Assembly: GCA_937969125.1 (NCBI GenBank)
Contig: CALBVA010000133.1
Coordinates: 1-13,949, forward strand
Direction: 5' to 3'
DNA from: an uncultured Verrucomicrobiales bacterium
GTDB taxonomy: Bacteria; Verrucomicrobiota; Verrucomicrobiia; Verrucomicrobiales; Akkermansiaceae
DNA length: 13,949 bases
Shown: one piece after another, positions 5,040-12,757 of the stretch
Numbering within the stretch: the stretch's first letter is position 1
How the letters are laid out: every line of letters begins with the position of its first letter
Notes under the pieces: model-generated
What the model saw: the letters and a program-made list of their open reading frames with translations, nothing else
The model's database searches: none
Told to the model about the DNA's origin: nothing
Made by a program: the position numbers and the translations under genes

Positions 5040-7835
5040 ATGCCCAAGACTAAGACTGCCAAGAAAAAGACTAAGTCAAAGCTCACGGAGCTGGAACAAC
5101 GGATTCACGATCTCAAGGCGACTCTCCCGGCGCAGCAGGATTGGCGATCGACCGATGAGCAAGAGGTGGCACGCCGTCAGATTCGCGCCTTGGAAGCGCC
5201 TCCGGCGGTCCGGAATCTGACTCCAAAGCATCGCATATTTTCAAATTTTGAAGTCACGTCACCTGAAAGTGGGCTGACTTATTTTGTGGAAATTCGTGAT
5301 CTCGCGGGACGGGATTTTCATTCCACGTCGCCTGACTTTGCTCACAATGGTCTGGGCACTTGCAAGCATACCGAAGCTGTTCTTTATCACCTCCAGACGC
5401 GCTTTCCCGGTCTCTACAAAAAGGCGCTTAAGAATGGCAGTGAGCGCTGCGATCTCATGGTCGATCCTTCCGCCAAGACTCTCCGTCTGCGTGGCCAACG
5501 TAATTTTCTACCACGTTCTTTTCGTTTGAATTTCGATAGAACGGGCCTTCTGAAATCCGGAAAAGATCCCCTGAAAGTAATCGCTAAGGCCGAAGAAATC
5601 ACGGACTCGAATTTTCGTGTCTCTCAGGAAGTCCTGCCCTTTCTTGAGTCGCTGGCGAACGAGCGTGAGAGTATCCAGCTCCGGCGTGACTACGAGCAGC
5701 GAGTTCATTCCGGCGAATATCCGCAACACGAAACGAAGCTCCCGCTTTTTCCCTATCAGCGCGAAGGTATGCTGCACCTGGCCTTTACCGAGCGCGCGAT
5801 GGTCGCTGATGAAATGGGCCTTGGAAAAACCATCCAGGGCATCGCGGCCGCCGCTCTTCTCCATCGTATGGGCAAGGCGAAGCGCTGTCTCATCGTAGCT
5901 CCCGCTTCCTTGAAAACCGAGTGGGAAGAGCAGATCGAAAAATTCACCTCGTTACCGTGCGAGGTTGTTTATGGTTCCCGATTGCAGCGGGTGGCAATCT
6001 ATCAAAATCCTGCCGCTTTTTTCACGATCGTGAACTACGAGCAAGTCCGCAGCGATTCGCTCGATATCAATGCCGCCCTCCAACCAGACATTGTCATCCT
6101 GGACGAGGCACAGCGGATCAAGAATTGGGCCTCGCTCACCGCGCGCGCGATCAAGCGGCTGCAGAGTCGCTACGCCTTCGTCCTCACCGGCACGCCGATT
6201 GAGAATCGTATCGATGAGATCTACTCCATCACCGAGTTCCTCAATCCGGCCATCTTTGGACCGCTCTTTCGCTTCAATCGGGATCACTACATCTTCGATG
6301 AAAACGGAAAGCCAGCGAACTACCGAAACCTCAGCGGGATGCGGAAGAAGCTCAAGCCCATCGTCCTCCGTCGCAGAAAGGCCGAAGTTGAAACTGAACT
6401 CCCCGAGCGCACGGACGAGACTCGTTTCGTGGACCTCAGCCCGGGACAAAAGCGGGAATACGATCCAATCGTGGATCAAGTCCGCAAGCTCGCCGCCAAA
6501 GGTCAGCAGCGTCCTCTACGAAAGGAGGAGCGCGAGATCCTCATGATCCTTCTCGGGAAACTGCGTATGCTTTGCGACACCCAGTTCATCCTCGATGAGG
6601 AAACAAAAACCTCTCCTAAGCTAGACGAACTCGTCGAGATCTTCGACACCGCCCTGGTGGATCCTGATGTCAAAATCATCGTCTTCTCCGAATGGATTCG
6701 CATGCTCACCCTCATTCGCGAACACCTTGAAAAGCAGAAGATCGGCTTTGCCTGGCACACTGGAAGTGTCCCGCAGGTCAAGCGTCGCAAGGAAATCAAA
6801 GCCTTTAAGGAAGACCCCGACTGCCGTGTCTTTCTCTGCACGGAATCCGGGGGTGCTGGGCTGAATCTTCAGAACGCCAGCGTCGTTATCAATGTCGACC
6901 TCCCTTGGAATCCCGCCAAGCTGGAACAGCGCATCGCGCGTGCTTGGAGGAAGGGACAAAGGCGCCCCGTGACCGTGATCAACCTCGTGGCACGTGGAAC
7001 CATCGAGCACGGTATGCTGCAAACCCTCGCGCTGAAGCAAGGTCTCGCCGACGGAGTCTTGGACGGCATTGGAAGGCTCGGTGAGGTCCAATTGAAAAAA
7101 GGGGGAGAGTCCTTCCTCTCCCGCCTGCAACAGACCTTGCTGGCCGGTGAAAATACCATCGTTAAAAAAAGCATCCCCAAGAAACGAACCTCCTCTGATC
7201 CCGGATCGACCTTCGCAGCGATCCTCCGAGATTCCCTCAAAAGCAAACTCATTTCCTGTGAGGAGCAGTTCATCACCGACACCGAAGCTCCACCCAAGCT
7301 TGTCGTCGTTCTGGAACAAGACACCCCGCAAACCCGTGACACCATCATTAAGCACCTCCTGAAAGCGATGCCGCATCTGGAGGGAGTCGCGCCCGAAGTG
7401 ATCGATGAGCGCCTTGTTACGATGGACGCCCAGACTGCGGGAGCATTGGAAAACTTGCAACGTCTCGGCCTCGTGCAGACAAACATCCGCGCCCGCCGAA
7501 ATCTCCTCGGGCAGATTGATTCGACACCGAATAATCTTAATGAGGCCGATCAAAAGCGCCTCGATGGTTTGAAGGAATCACTCGCAAAGAAGCTCAAAAC
7601 GGTTGCCCTTCTCCTTCCCGCTCAGTTGCATGAGGAGGCCACCCCCGCGTTGAAATCGGCCCTACTTCTGAGCGTGCAAATCAAAGCACTGGAGGCTCAA
7701 GTGACTGGGCCGACAAGTGAAGAGGAGCTTATAAATCCTGAATTTCATTACCTCTTTTCTGATCCCCCAAGCGTGTTGAAATTCCTTTCAGAGCCAAGCG
7801 AAACTCTGGCCCATCAAATTTTCAAAACTTTCTGA
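5040..7835 (+). CDS. SNF2-family DEAD/DEAH-box ATPase with degenerate SWIM-like N-terminus
   Basis: This 931-residue protein has all main SNF2 motifs. Walker A is D-E-M-G-L-G-K-T at 257-264, the Walker B box is D-E-A-Q at 355-358, and L-T-G-T-P-I-E-N-R is motif III. The second RecA-like lobe has V-F-S-E-W, G-G-A-G-L-N-L-Q and Q-R-I-A-R-A-W-R-K-G-Q at 630-640 (motif VI). Such ATPases translocate on double-stranded DNA and displace or remodel bound proteins. The N-terminus is Lys-rich, then probably coiled-coil. Around 100-115, L-G-T-C-K-H keeps only the C-x-H half of a SWIM zinc finger; the usual upstream C-x-C is absent. About 230 residues after the helicase core (roughly 700-931) match nothing I know. 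No nuclease or methyltransferase domain or partner is present, so a defence role is not supported. GGGAG abuts the ATG, too close to work as a normal ribosome binding site. Confidence 0.93.
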   Translation: MPKTKTAKKKTKSKLTELEQRIHDLKATLPAQQDWRSTDEQEVARRQIRALEAPPAVRNLTPKHRIFSNFEVTSPESGLTYFVEIRDLAGRDFHSTSPDFAHNGLGTCKHTEAVLYHLQTRFPGLYKKALKNGSERCDLMVDPSAKTLRLRGQRNFLPRSFRLNFDRTGLLKSGKDPLKVIAKAEEITDSNFRVSQEVLPFLESLANERESIQLRRDYEQRVHSGEYPQHETKLPLFPYQREGMLHLAFTERAMVADEMGLGKTIQGIAAAALLHRMGKAKRCLIVAPASLKTEWEEQIEKFTSLPCEVVYGSRLQRVAIYQNPAAFFTIVNYEQVRSDSLDINAALQPDIVILDEAQRIKNWASLTARAIKRLQSRYAFVLTGTPIENRIDEIYSITEFLNPAIFGPLFRFNRDHYIFDENGKPANYRNLSGMRKKLKPIVLRRRKAEVETELPERTDETRFVDLSPGQKREYDPIVDQVRKLAAKGQQRPLRKEEREILMILLGKLRMLCDTQFILDEETKTSPKLDELVEIFDTALVDPDVKIIVFSEWIRMLTLIREHLEKQKIGFAWHTGSVPQVKRRKEIKAFKEDPDCRVFLCTESGGAGLNLQNASVVINVDLPWNPAKLEQRIARAWRKGQRRPVTVINLVARGTIEHGMLQTLALKQGLADGVLDGIGRLGEVQLKKGGESFLSRLQQTLLAGENTIVKKSIPKKRTSSDPGSTFAAILRDSLKSKLISCEEQFITDTEAPPKLVVVLEQDTPQTRDTIIKHLLKAMPHLEGVAPEVIDERLVTMDAQTAGALENLQRLGLVQTNIRARRNLLGQIDSTPNNLNEADQKRLDGLKESLAKKLKTVALLLPAQLHEEATPALKSALLLSVQIKALEAQVTGPTSEEELINPEFHYLFSDPPSVLKFLSEPSETLAHQIFKTF

Positions 7836-7854
7836 TCTCACCTCATCAGGGGTT

Positions 7855-8019
7855 CTAGTGCTCCGTCAAACCTAAGATTTCGGGTTCCTGCTGGTCTCTC
7901 GAAAATCTGGCCGCGTTGTCGATGCTAAGAGAATGCTCGATTCACTGATCATCTCCGCCTTGCCAGATTTCCGATATCCTTCGTATTTACCTGAAATCTT
8001 AGTCCTGACAAAGCACTAG
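7855..8019. mobile_element. 165-bp MITE-like element with 30-bp terminal inverted repeats
   Basis: The left end (7855-7884) and the reverse complement of the right end (7990-8019) agree at 24 of 30 positions; both begin CTAGTGCT and share GTCA and CTAAGATTTC. CTAG at both edges (7855-7858, 8016-8019) may be a 4-bp target duplication or part of the repeat. CTAG fits the YTAR targets of IS5-type elements, but the family is not proven. An inner inverted pair, GAAAATCTGGC at 7901-7911 and GCCAGATTTCC at 7962-7972 (10 of 11 complementary), gives more folding potential. There is no room for a transposase and none is encoded, so it would need an enzyme in trans. It starts 19 bp after the SNF2 stop and ends 17 bp before the stop of the convergent cytochrome gene, so its fold could act as a two-way terminator. 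Confidence 0.75.
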
Positions 8020-8036
8020 ATGAATACGAGCAGCTC

Positions 8037-11000
8037 TTACTCCAGAGTGATAACCTCATCGAGATTAAGTATCAGGTGGGCGGTAGCGGCATGGGCTGCG
8101 AGTTTTATTAGGTCAATAGAGTCATCTCTTTCTGACTCGCCAATGGTCAGGAACTCGTCGGCCTCCTTTGGTGCGTCTGCGAAGTGTTTTTGGAAGGTGT
8201 CATTATTCCGCTGGAGGATTGCGAGGGTTTCAGGATCCGGATCGTGGCCCTTCGCCAGGCGGTAGCCGTGGGCGAGCGGCGCGTCTCCGCCTTCCCGGAT
8301 CATGCGCTCGGCGAGTTTTCGCGAGGCTTCCAGGAAGGTCTTCTCATTCATGAGCGCGAGGGCCTGGAGCGAGGTGTTGGTGACGTTCTGGCGGACATTA
8401 CAAACCTCCCGTCCTCCGGCATCGAAGATCAATTGGAGGGGAGGATTCACCGCGCGCTTCCAGTAAGAATACATGCTCTTCCGGTAGAGGTCCTTTCCTT
8501 TTGATTCGATGTAGCGTGTTCCGGCATTCGCGGCGAGTGTCTCCCAGAGCCCTTTTGGTTGGTAGGGCTTCACCGGACGGCCGCCGAGTTTAGGATAAAG
8601 CAGGCCGGAGGCATGGAGGGCCATGTCGCGGAGGGCAAAGCCGTCCATACGGTAGCGTGGGCCACGAGCGAGGAGTCGGTTCTTTGGGTCCTTCTCATTG
8701 AGGAGGGAGTTGCTTTTCGACGACTGGGTGAAGGCGTGGCTGGTGGCGAGGAGGCGATACATTTTCTTAATGTCCCAGCCGCTTTCGATGAATTCGACGG
8801 CGAGCCAATCGAGCAGTTCGGGGTGGCTGGGGAGCTCTCCCTGAAGGCCGAAGTCCTCCGGAGTATTGACCAATCCAATCCCGAAGAGGCGTTGCCACAT
8901 CCGATTCACCACGACGCGGGCGGTGATGGGGTTCTCCCGGCTCACGAGCCACTTGGCGAATTCGAGGCGATCCTTGGGATGTTTCGCACCCTCGGGGAGA
9001 AGCTTGGCAATGACTCCCCGGGGCAGGGGGTCATCCTTCACGGGTTCATCATACTGGCCGCGGTTGAGAAGATAGGCGGGCATGGGTTTGCCCTTCTTTT
9101 CGCGCATGACCATGACGGGGACTCTGCCAAATCCGGCCTTGGTCAGATGCTTCTGCACATCTTTTTCGTGGGCGATGGCATCCATGAGGATGGGGTCGAT
9201 CTTCTCGTGATAGGCTGCGAGGACTTTCTGATCGTTCGCCTTTAGCGCTGCGAAGACGTGTGGCGGGATGGCTTCGTCACCCTTGGTGGAGGGCTGTTCC
9301 TTTTGGGTGAGGAGAACGCGGAAGCGGCCGATCTGATGACCCGGAAAGTCGGATCCAAATTCCAGAGTGATGCGGACGTCGTCGTTATTCTCAGGGACGA
9401 TGGGCTTTTCAAAGATGAGGAAGAGACTCGCCTTTTTCTGGCCGATGCCATTGATGGCCCAGCCGGATTTTTTGTCGTCATCAATGACGGCCGAGGCGGG
9501 GTAGCCGGATTGCTCATGCGTCGCAACAACGCGGGCGATCTTCACGGGGTGGAGTTTGCGTTGGCCCCGCTTCGAATGATATCCGATGGTGGTATTGGTG
9601 AGGACGAAGTTGCCGTTCTCGGCTCGCGAAAGCTTGTTTGGGGCCTTTAACGTACCGTGCGGGAGGGCGTCGATGCGGAGCCCGGTGATGACTTTCTTTC
9701 CGGTGTGGAGGCTGAGTTTATAAGAGGTGGCTTTGACTTTATCACCGTGGAAGAGGTAGGAGTCATCCGGTAGTTTTTCGAGGTGGCTTTGCTTATGTGG
9801 GATCTCGGCTTTTCGGAGGCGGACGGGATACCAATCGCTTTCGGTCTCGATTTTTTGATGGGCGGCGACCCAGCTTTTTAAGCGTTCCGGCAGGGTGGCG
9901 CGGGCCTTGGCGAGGCGTTCGGTTGCTTCATCCAGTTTCGCTTGAAGCTTTGCCGGACGTTTGGTGAGCGGCGAGCCGATGTGCATGATGGGATCGGACT
10001 TTGGTCCGGCTCCGGTTCCTTTTTCGCCGATGTTGTTGAAGTAGGAGAAAAGTTGGAAGAACTCCCGCTGTGAGATCGGGTCATACTTGTGATCGTGGCA
10101 TCGCGCACAGCCCGTGGTTAGGCCAAGCCAGACAGCCGAAGTGGTTTCGACGCGGTCGACGACGTTCTCGACATAAAACTCAGCGGCTAGGGCGCCGCCT
10201 TCATTGTTCTGGCGGTGGTTACGATTGAAAGCAGAGGCGAGTTTCTGAAGTGGGGTGGCATTGGGCAGCATGTCCCCGGCGATTTGCTCGATCGTGAATT
10301 GATCGAAGGGCATGTTTTCTCGATAGGCCTTGATGACCCAGTCGCGCCATGGCCAGTTCGAGCGGCCACCGTCGTTTTGGTAGCCATCGGTATCGGCGTA
10401 GCGGGAGGCATCCAGCCAATGGAGGCTCATGCGCTCGGCGTAGGCATCCGAGGCGAGGAGTTCATCGACGAACTTCTCGTAGGATCCGTGAGAGATGAGT
10501 TGATCCAGCTGTGCCGGGGTCGGTTGGAGACCGGTAAGGGCGAGCGAAGCGCGGCGGGCGAGGGTTGGTAGGTCGGCCTTGGGGGCAGGTGCGAGTTCGT
10601 TCGCGGAGAGGGTGGCCTTGATGAAATGATCGACGGGATGCTCATCGGTAGGGACGTCAGGTTTGACTGGCGGGACGAAACTCCAGTGATCCTCGTACTT
10701 CGCACCTTGCTCGATCCATTTTTTAATGAGCTCCTTTTCCTTGGCGGAGAGGGAGCGATTGGAATCAGCGGGTGGCATCGGGTCGTCCTCATCGAAGATC
10801 CGGAGGATGACCTCGCTGTCCTTGGCGTTATGTGGAATGATGGGGGTGCTGCCGTCGTTGTCCTTATAAGCGAACTCAGCGAGGTGTAGGGCGACGTCCG
10901 CTTCGCGGGTCTTGGGATCCTGGCCGTGGCAGTAAAAGCAGTTCTCCGAAAGGATGGGCCGGATGTGCTTGTTGTAGGAAATTTGTTCCTCGGCCTGCTC

Positions 11001-11048
11001 TGCGAAGAGGGGGCTGACGAGGAGGAGAAGAGGTAGGAATTTTCTCAT
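8037..11048 (-). CDS. Planctomycete-type cytochrome c / DUF1549 / DUF1553 (PSD1) secreted protein
   Basis: This 1003-residue protein starts with a signal peptide at 1-16 (M-R-K-F then a Leu-rich core, cleaved after L-F-A). A small cytochrome c-like domain follows, with C-F-Y-C-H at 37-41 and M-P-P as possible heme ligands, ending near W-I-E-Q-G-A. DUF1549 spans roughly 140-345 and includes a second C-x-x-C-H at 314-318 (G-C-A-R-C-H-D-H-K-Y-D-P), which is a conserved family motif. A less conserved beta-rich middle is followed by DUF1553 (about 695-970), with R-V-V-V-N-R-M-W-Q-R and N-T-P-E-D-F-G-L-Q-G. Length is typical. These proteins are hallmarks of Planctomycetota and Verrucomicrobiota; an extracytoplasmic redox role in carbohydrate use is often proposed but unproven. 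It starts 5 bp after the DUF1501 gene, so the two form an operon. No clear Shine-Dalgarno sequence is present. Confidence 0.95.
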   Translation of the reverse strand: MRKFLPLLLLVSPLFAEQAEEQISYNKHIRPILSENCFYCHGQDPKTREADVALHLAEFAYKDNDGSTPIIPHNAKDSEVILRIFDEDDPMPPADSNRSLSAKEKELIKKWIEQGAKYEDHWSFVPPVKPDVPTDEHPVDHFIKATLSANELAPAPKADLPTLARRASLALTGLQPTPAQLDQLISHGSYEKFVDELLASDAYAERMSLHWLDASRYADTDGYQNDGGRSNWPWRDWVIKAYRENMPFDQFTIEQIAGDMLPNATPLQKLASAFNRNHRQNNEGGALAAEFYVENVVDRVETTSAVWLGLTTGCARCHDHKYDPISQREFFQLFSYFNNIGEKGTGAGPKSDPIMHIGSPLTKRPAKLQAKLDEATERLAKARATLPERLKSWVAAHQKIETESDWYPVRLRKAEIPHKQSHLEKLPDDSYLFHGDKVKATSYKLSLHTGKKVITGLRIDALPHGTLKAPNKLSRAENGNFVLTNTTIGYHSKRGQRKLHPVKIARVVATHEQSGYPASAVIDDDKKSGWAINGIGQKKASLFLIFEKPIVPENNDDVRITLEFGSDFPGHQIGRFRVLLTQKEQPSTKGDEAIPPHVFAALKANDQKVLAAYHEKIDPILMDAIAHEKDVQKHLTKAGFGRVPVMVMREKKGKPMPAYLLNRGQYDEPVKDDPLPRGVIAKLLPEGAKHPKDRLEFAKWLVSRENPITARVVVNRMWQRLFGIGLVNTPEDFGLQGELPSHPELLDWLAVEFIESGWDIKKMYRLLATSHAFTQSSKSNSLLNEKDPKNRLLARGPRYRMDGFALRDMALHASGLLYPKLGGRPVKPYQPKGLWETLAANAGTRYIESKGKDLYRKSMYSYWKRAVNPPLQLIFDAGGREVCNVRQNVTNTSLQALALMNEKTFLEASRKLAERMIREGGDAPLAHGYRLAKGHDPDPETLAILQRNNDTFQKHFADAPKEADEFLTIGESERDDSIDLIKLAAHAATAHLILNLDEVITLE

Positions 11049-11053
11049 CTGAA

Positions 11054-12538
11054 CTAGGAAAGAATGTCTTTGACGATGTGTCCGTGCACGTCGGTGAGGC
11101 GGAATTGACGACCCTGAAAGCGGTAAGTTAGCTTGCTGTGATCTACACCAAGCTGGTGGAGGAGAGTGGCGTGCAGATCGTGCACGTGGACGGCTTCCTT
11201 GTGATATTTCGTGGGGTGAGCATCGATGGGGGCGCCATTGGAATCCACGATGTTGTAGGAGAGGTCATCGGTCTGCCCGAAGGTGGTGCCGGGCTTGATC
11301 CCGCCGCCGGCTGCCCAGAGGGAGAAGCAGCGCGGGTGGTGGTCACGACCGTAGTTCCCGCGGGTGAGCTTGCCCTGACAGTATGCGGTGCGGCCAAATT
11401 CTCCTCCCCAGACTACGAGGGTATCATCCAGAAGGCCGCGCATTTTCAGGTCTTTAATGAGGGCTGCTGACGGTTGATCGACATCGCGGCATTGGCCGGT
11501 GAGTTGTCTCGGGAGATTGAAGTGCTGGTCCCAGCCCATGTGGAAGAGTTGGACGAAGCGGACATCCCGCTCGGCGAGGCGGCGCGCCATCAGGCAATTG
11601 TATGCGTAGCTGCCGCGCTTCTTTACGTCCGGTCCATACATTGCCAGGATGGACTCGGGCTCGTCAGAGATGTCGGTCAGCTCCGGGACGGAGGTCTGCA
11701 TGCGGTAGGCGAGTTCGTATTGCTGGATGCGGGTATCGATCTCGGGGTCGGCGAATTCGGCGAGCTTCTTTTCGTTCAGCTCGGCGAGGTCATCGAGCAT
11801 CTTTCGGCGTGCCTTCGCAGAGAAGCCGGATGGATTGGAAAGGTAGAGGACGGGATCACCCACGGACATGAACTTCGTCCCGGCGTGTTTCGTCGGCAGG
11901 AAGCCGGATCCCCAGAGGCGGTCGTAGAGAGGTTGGCAGTTGGGGCGTCCGGTGCCGCGCGAGACCATCGCGACAAAATCGGGGAGGTCCTTGTTCACCG
12001 ATCCGAGGCCGTAGGACATCCATGATCCCATGGACGGGCGCCCGGGAATCTGCGAACCTGTCTGGAAGAAGGTGATAGCGGGATCGTGATTAATGGCCTC
12101 CGTATACATCGAGCGGATCAGGCAGATCTCATCCGCGATGCCCGAGATGTGCGGGAGGAGTTCGGAGATTTCCGTGCCGGCCTGACCGGACTTCGTGAAT
12201 TTGTATTTCGTTCCCGCGAGCGGGAAAGAGCGTTGATTGGCCGTCATCCCGGTCTTCCGTTGGGTGACGGAGACGTGTTTTGAGAGTTCCTCGCCGAAGT
12301 GTTCCTGTAGTTTCGGCTTGTAGTCAAAGAGGTCCTGCTGGGAGGGTGCGCCACTCTGGAAGAGGTAGATCATCCGCCGTGCTTTCGGAGCGGGAAGGGG
12401 AGTCGCTGGCTTTTCATAGCCGAAGGCATCCCGATTGAGCATCGAAGCAAGGGCGGCGGCGGTGAGGCCCTTTGCGCCTTTGCCAAAGAATTGGCGACGA
12501 TTCTGCAGAAGCTGTGCTTGGATAAAAGGATCAGACAT
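11054..12538 (-). CDS. DUF1501 family protein with Tat-type signal
   Basis: This 494-residue protein has a Tat-like leader with N-R-R-Q-F-F (R14-R15) followed by G-A-K-G-L-T-A-A-A-L-A. The body shows DUF1501 signatures: Y-L-F-Q-S-G-A-P-S-Q near the start of the domain, W-G-G-E-F-G-R-T, G-R-D-H-H-P at 397-402, A-G-G-G-I-K-P-G and a closing D-L-H-A-T-L-L-H-Q-L-G-V-D-H. The family has an alkaline phosphatase/sulfatase-like fold, and the His/Asp-rich motifs could bind metal, but activity is not established. Tat export suggests it folds, perhaps with a cofactor, before secretion. It is the first gene of the minus-strand operon with the cytochrome/DUF1549/DUF1553 protein, with which this family is commonly paired. 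The start at 12536-12538 lacks a Shine-Dalgarno sequence. Confidence 0.95.
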   Translation of the reverse strand: MSDPFIQAQLLQNRRQFFGKGAKGLTAAALASMLNRDAFGYEKPATPLPAPKARRMIYLFQSGAPSQQDLFDYKPKLQEHFGEELSKHVSVTQRKTGMTANQRSFPLAGTKYKFTKSGQAGTEISELLPHISGIADEICLIRSMYTEAINHDPAITFFQTGSQIPGRPSMGSWMSYGLGSVNKDLPDFVAMVSRGTGRPNCQPLYDRLWGSGFLPTKHAGTKFMSVGDPVLYLSNPSGFSAKARRKMLDDLAELNEKKLAEFADPEIDTRIQQYELAYRMQTSVPELTDISDEPESILAMYGPDVKKRGSYAYNCLMARRLAERDVRFVQLFHMGWDQHFNLPRQLTGQCRDVDQPSAALIKDLKMRGLLDDTLVVWGGEFGRTAYCQGKLTRGNYGRDHHPRCFSLWAAGGGIKPGTTFGQTDDLSYNIVDSNGAPIDAHPTKYHKEAVHVHDLHATLLHQLGVDHSKLTYRFQGRQFRLTDVHGHIVKDILS

Positions 12539-12606
12539 AAGAACTCGATGTTTTCGATGGCGGAGCCAAGAATACGCCTAATGACTTCCGGTACTTCCCG
12601 AATTTG

Positions 12607-12672
12607 CCGGAAATTAGACTATTGCCGCAAATATCTCCCCCCCGATTAAACGGTGGTATGCTAATTTTCCGG
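12607..12672. repeat. Inverted repeat CCGGAAATTAG / CTAATTTTCCGG
   Basis: The left arm at 12607-12617 and right arm at 12661-12672 are complementary apart from one extra T in the right arm. They are separated by 43 bp. As DNA sites they could bind two copies of one regulator; as RNA they could form a stem in the GH20 leader. Confidence 0.5.
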
Positions 12673-12677
12673 AAAAT
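12664..12677. promoter_or_regulatory. 14-bp palindrome, candidate operator
   Basis: ATTTTCCGGAAAAT is perfectly self-complementary and lies about 80 bp before the GH20 start and 125 bp from the DUF1501 start. Related TTCCGG or CCGGAA sequences occur at 12586-12591 and 12607-12613. The position suits a shared regulator site, but no regulator gene is in the window. Confidence 0.4.
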
Positions 12678-12757
12678 GACCTGTTAACGGTGAAGCGGGA
12701 GTCTTTTTTGTGGGGAATGCTCTCCGATCATCGTTTATGACTTTATAGCTCCAATCC

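Larger units (their letters stand above)
12539..12757. promoter_or_regulatory. Divergent promoter region between DUF1501 operon and GH20
   Basis: This 219-bp gap separates two divergent starts and must contain both promoters. It holds a 14-bp palindrome at 12664-12677, an inverted pair spanning 12607-12672, a TTCCGG site at 12586-12591 and a run of seven C at 12637-12643. No -35/-10 pair can be named with confidence. No small gene is seen. Confidence 0.55.

Noticed and set aside
6621..7553. Minus-strand open frame of 310 codons
   Set aside because: It is antisense to the SNF2 helicase core and C-terminal region, which carry conserved motifs. It has no recognisable protein pattern.
8559..9245. 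Plus-strand open frame of 228 codons
   Set aside because: It is antisense to the DUF1553 part of the cytochrome gene. High GC in third positions readily gives such mirror frames.
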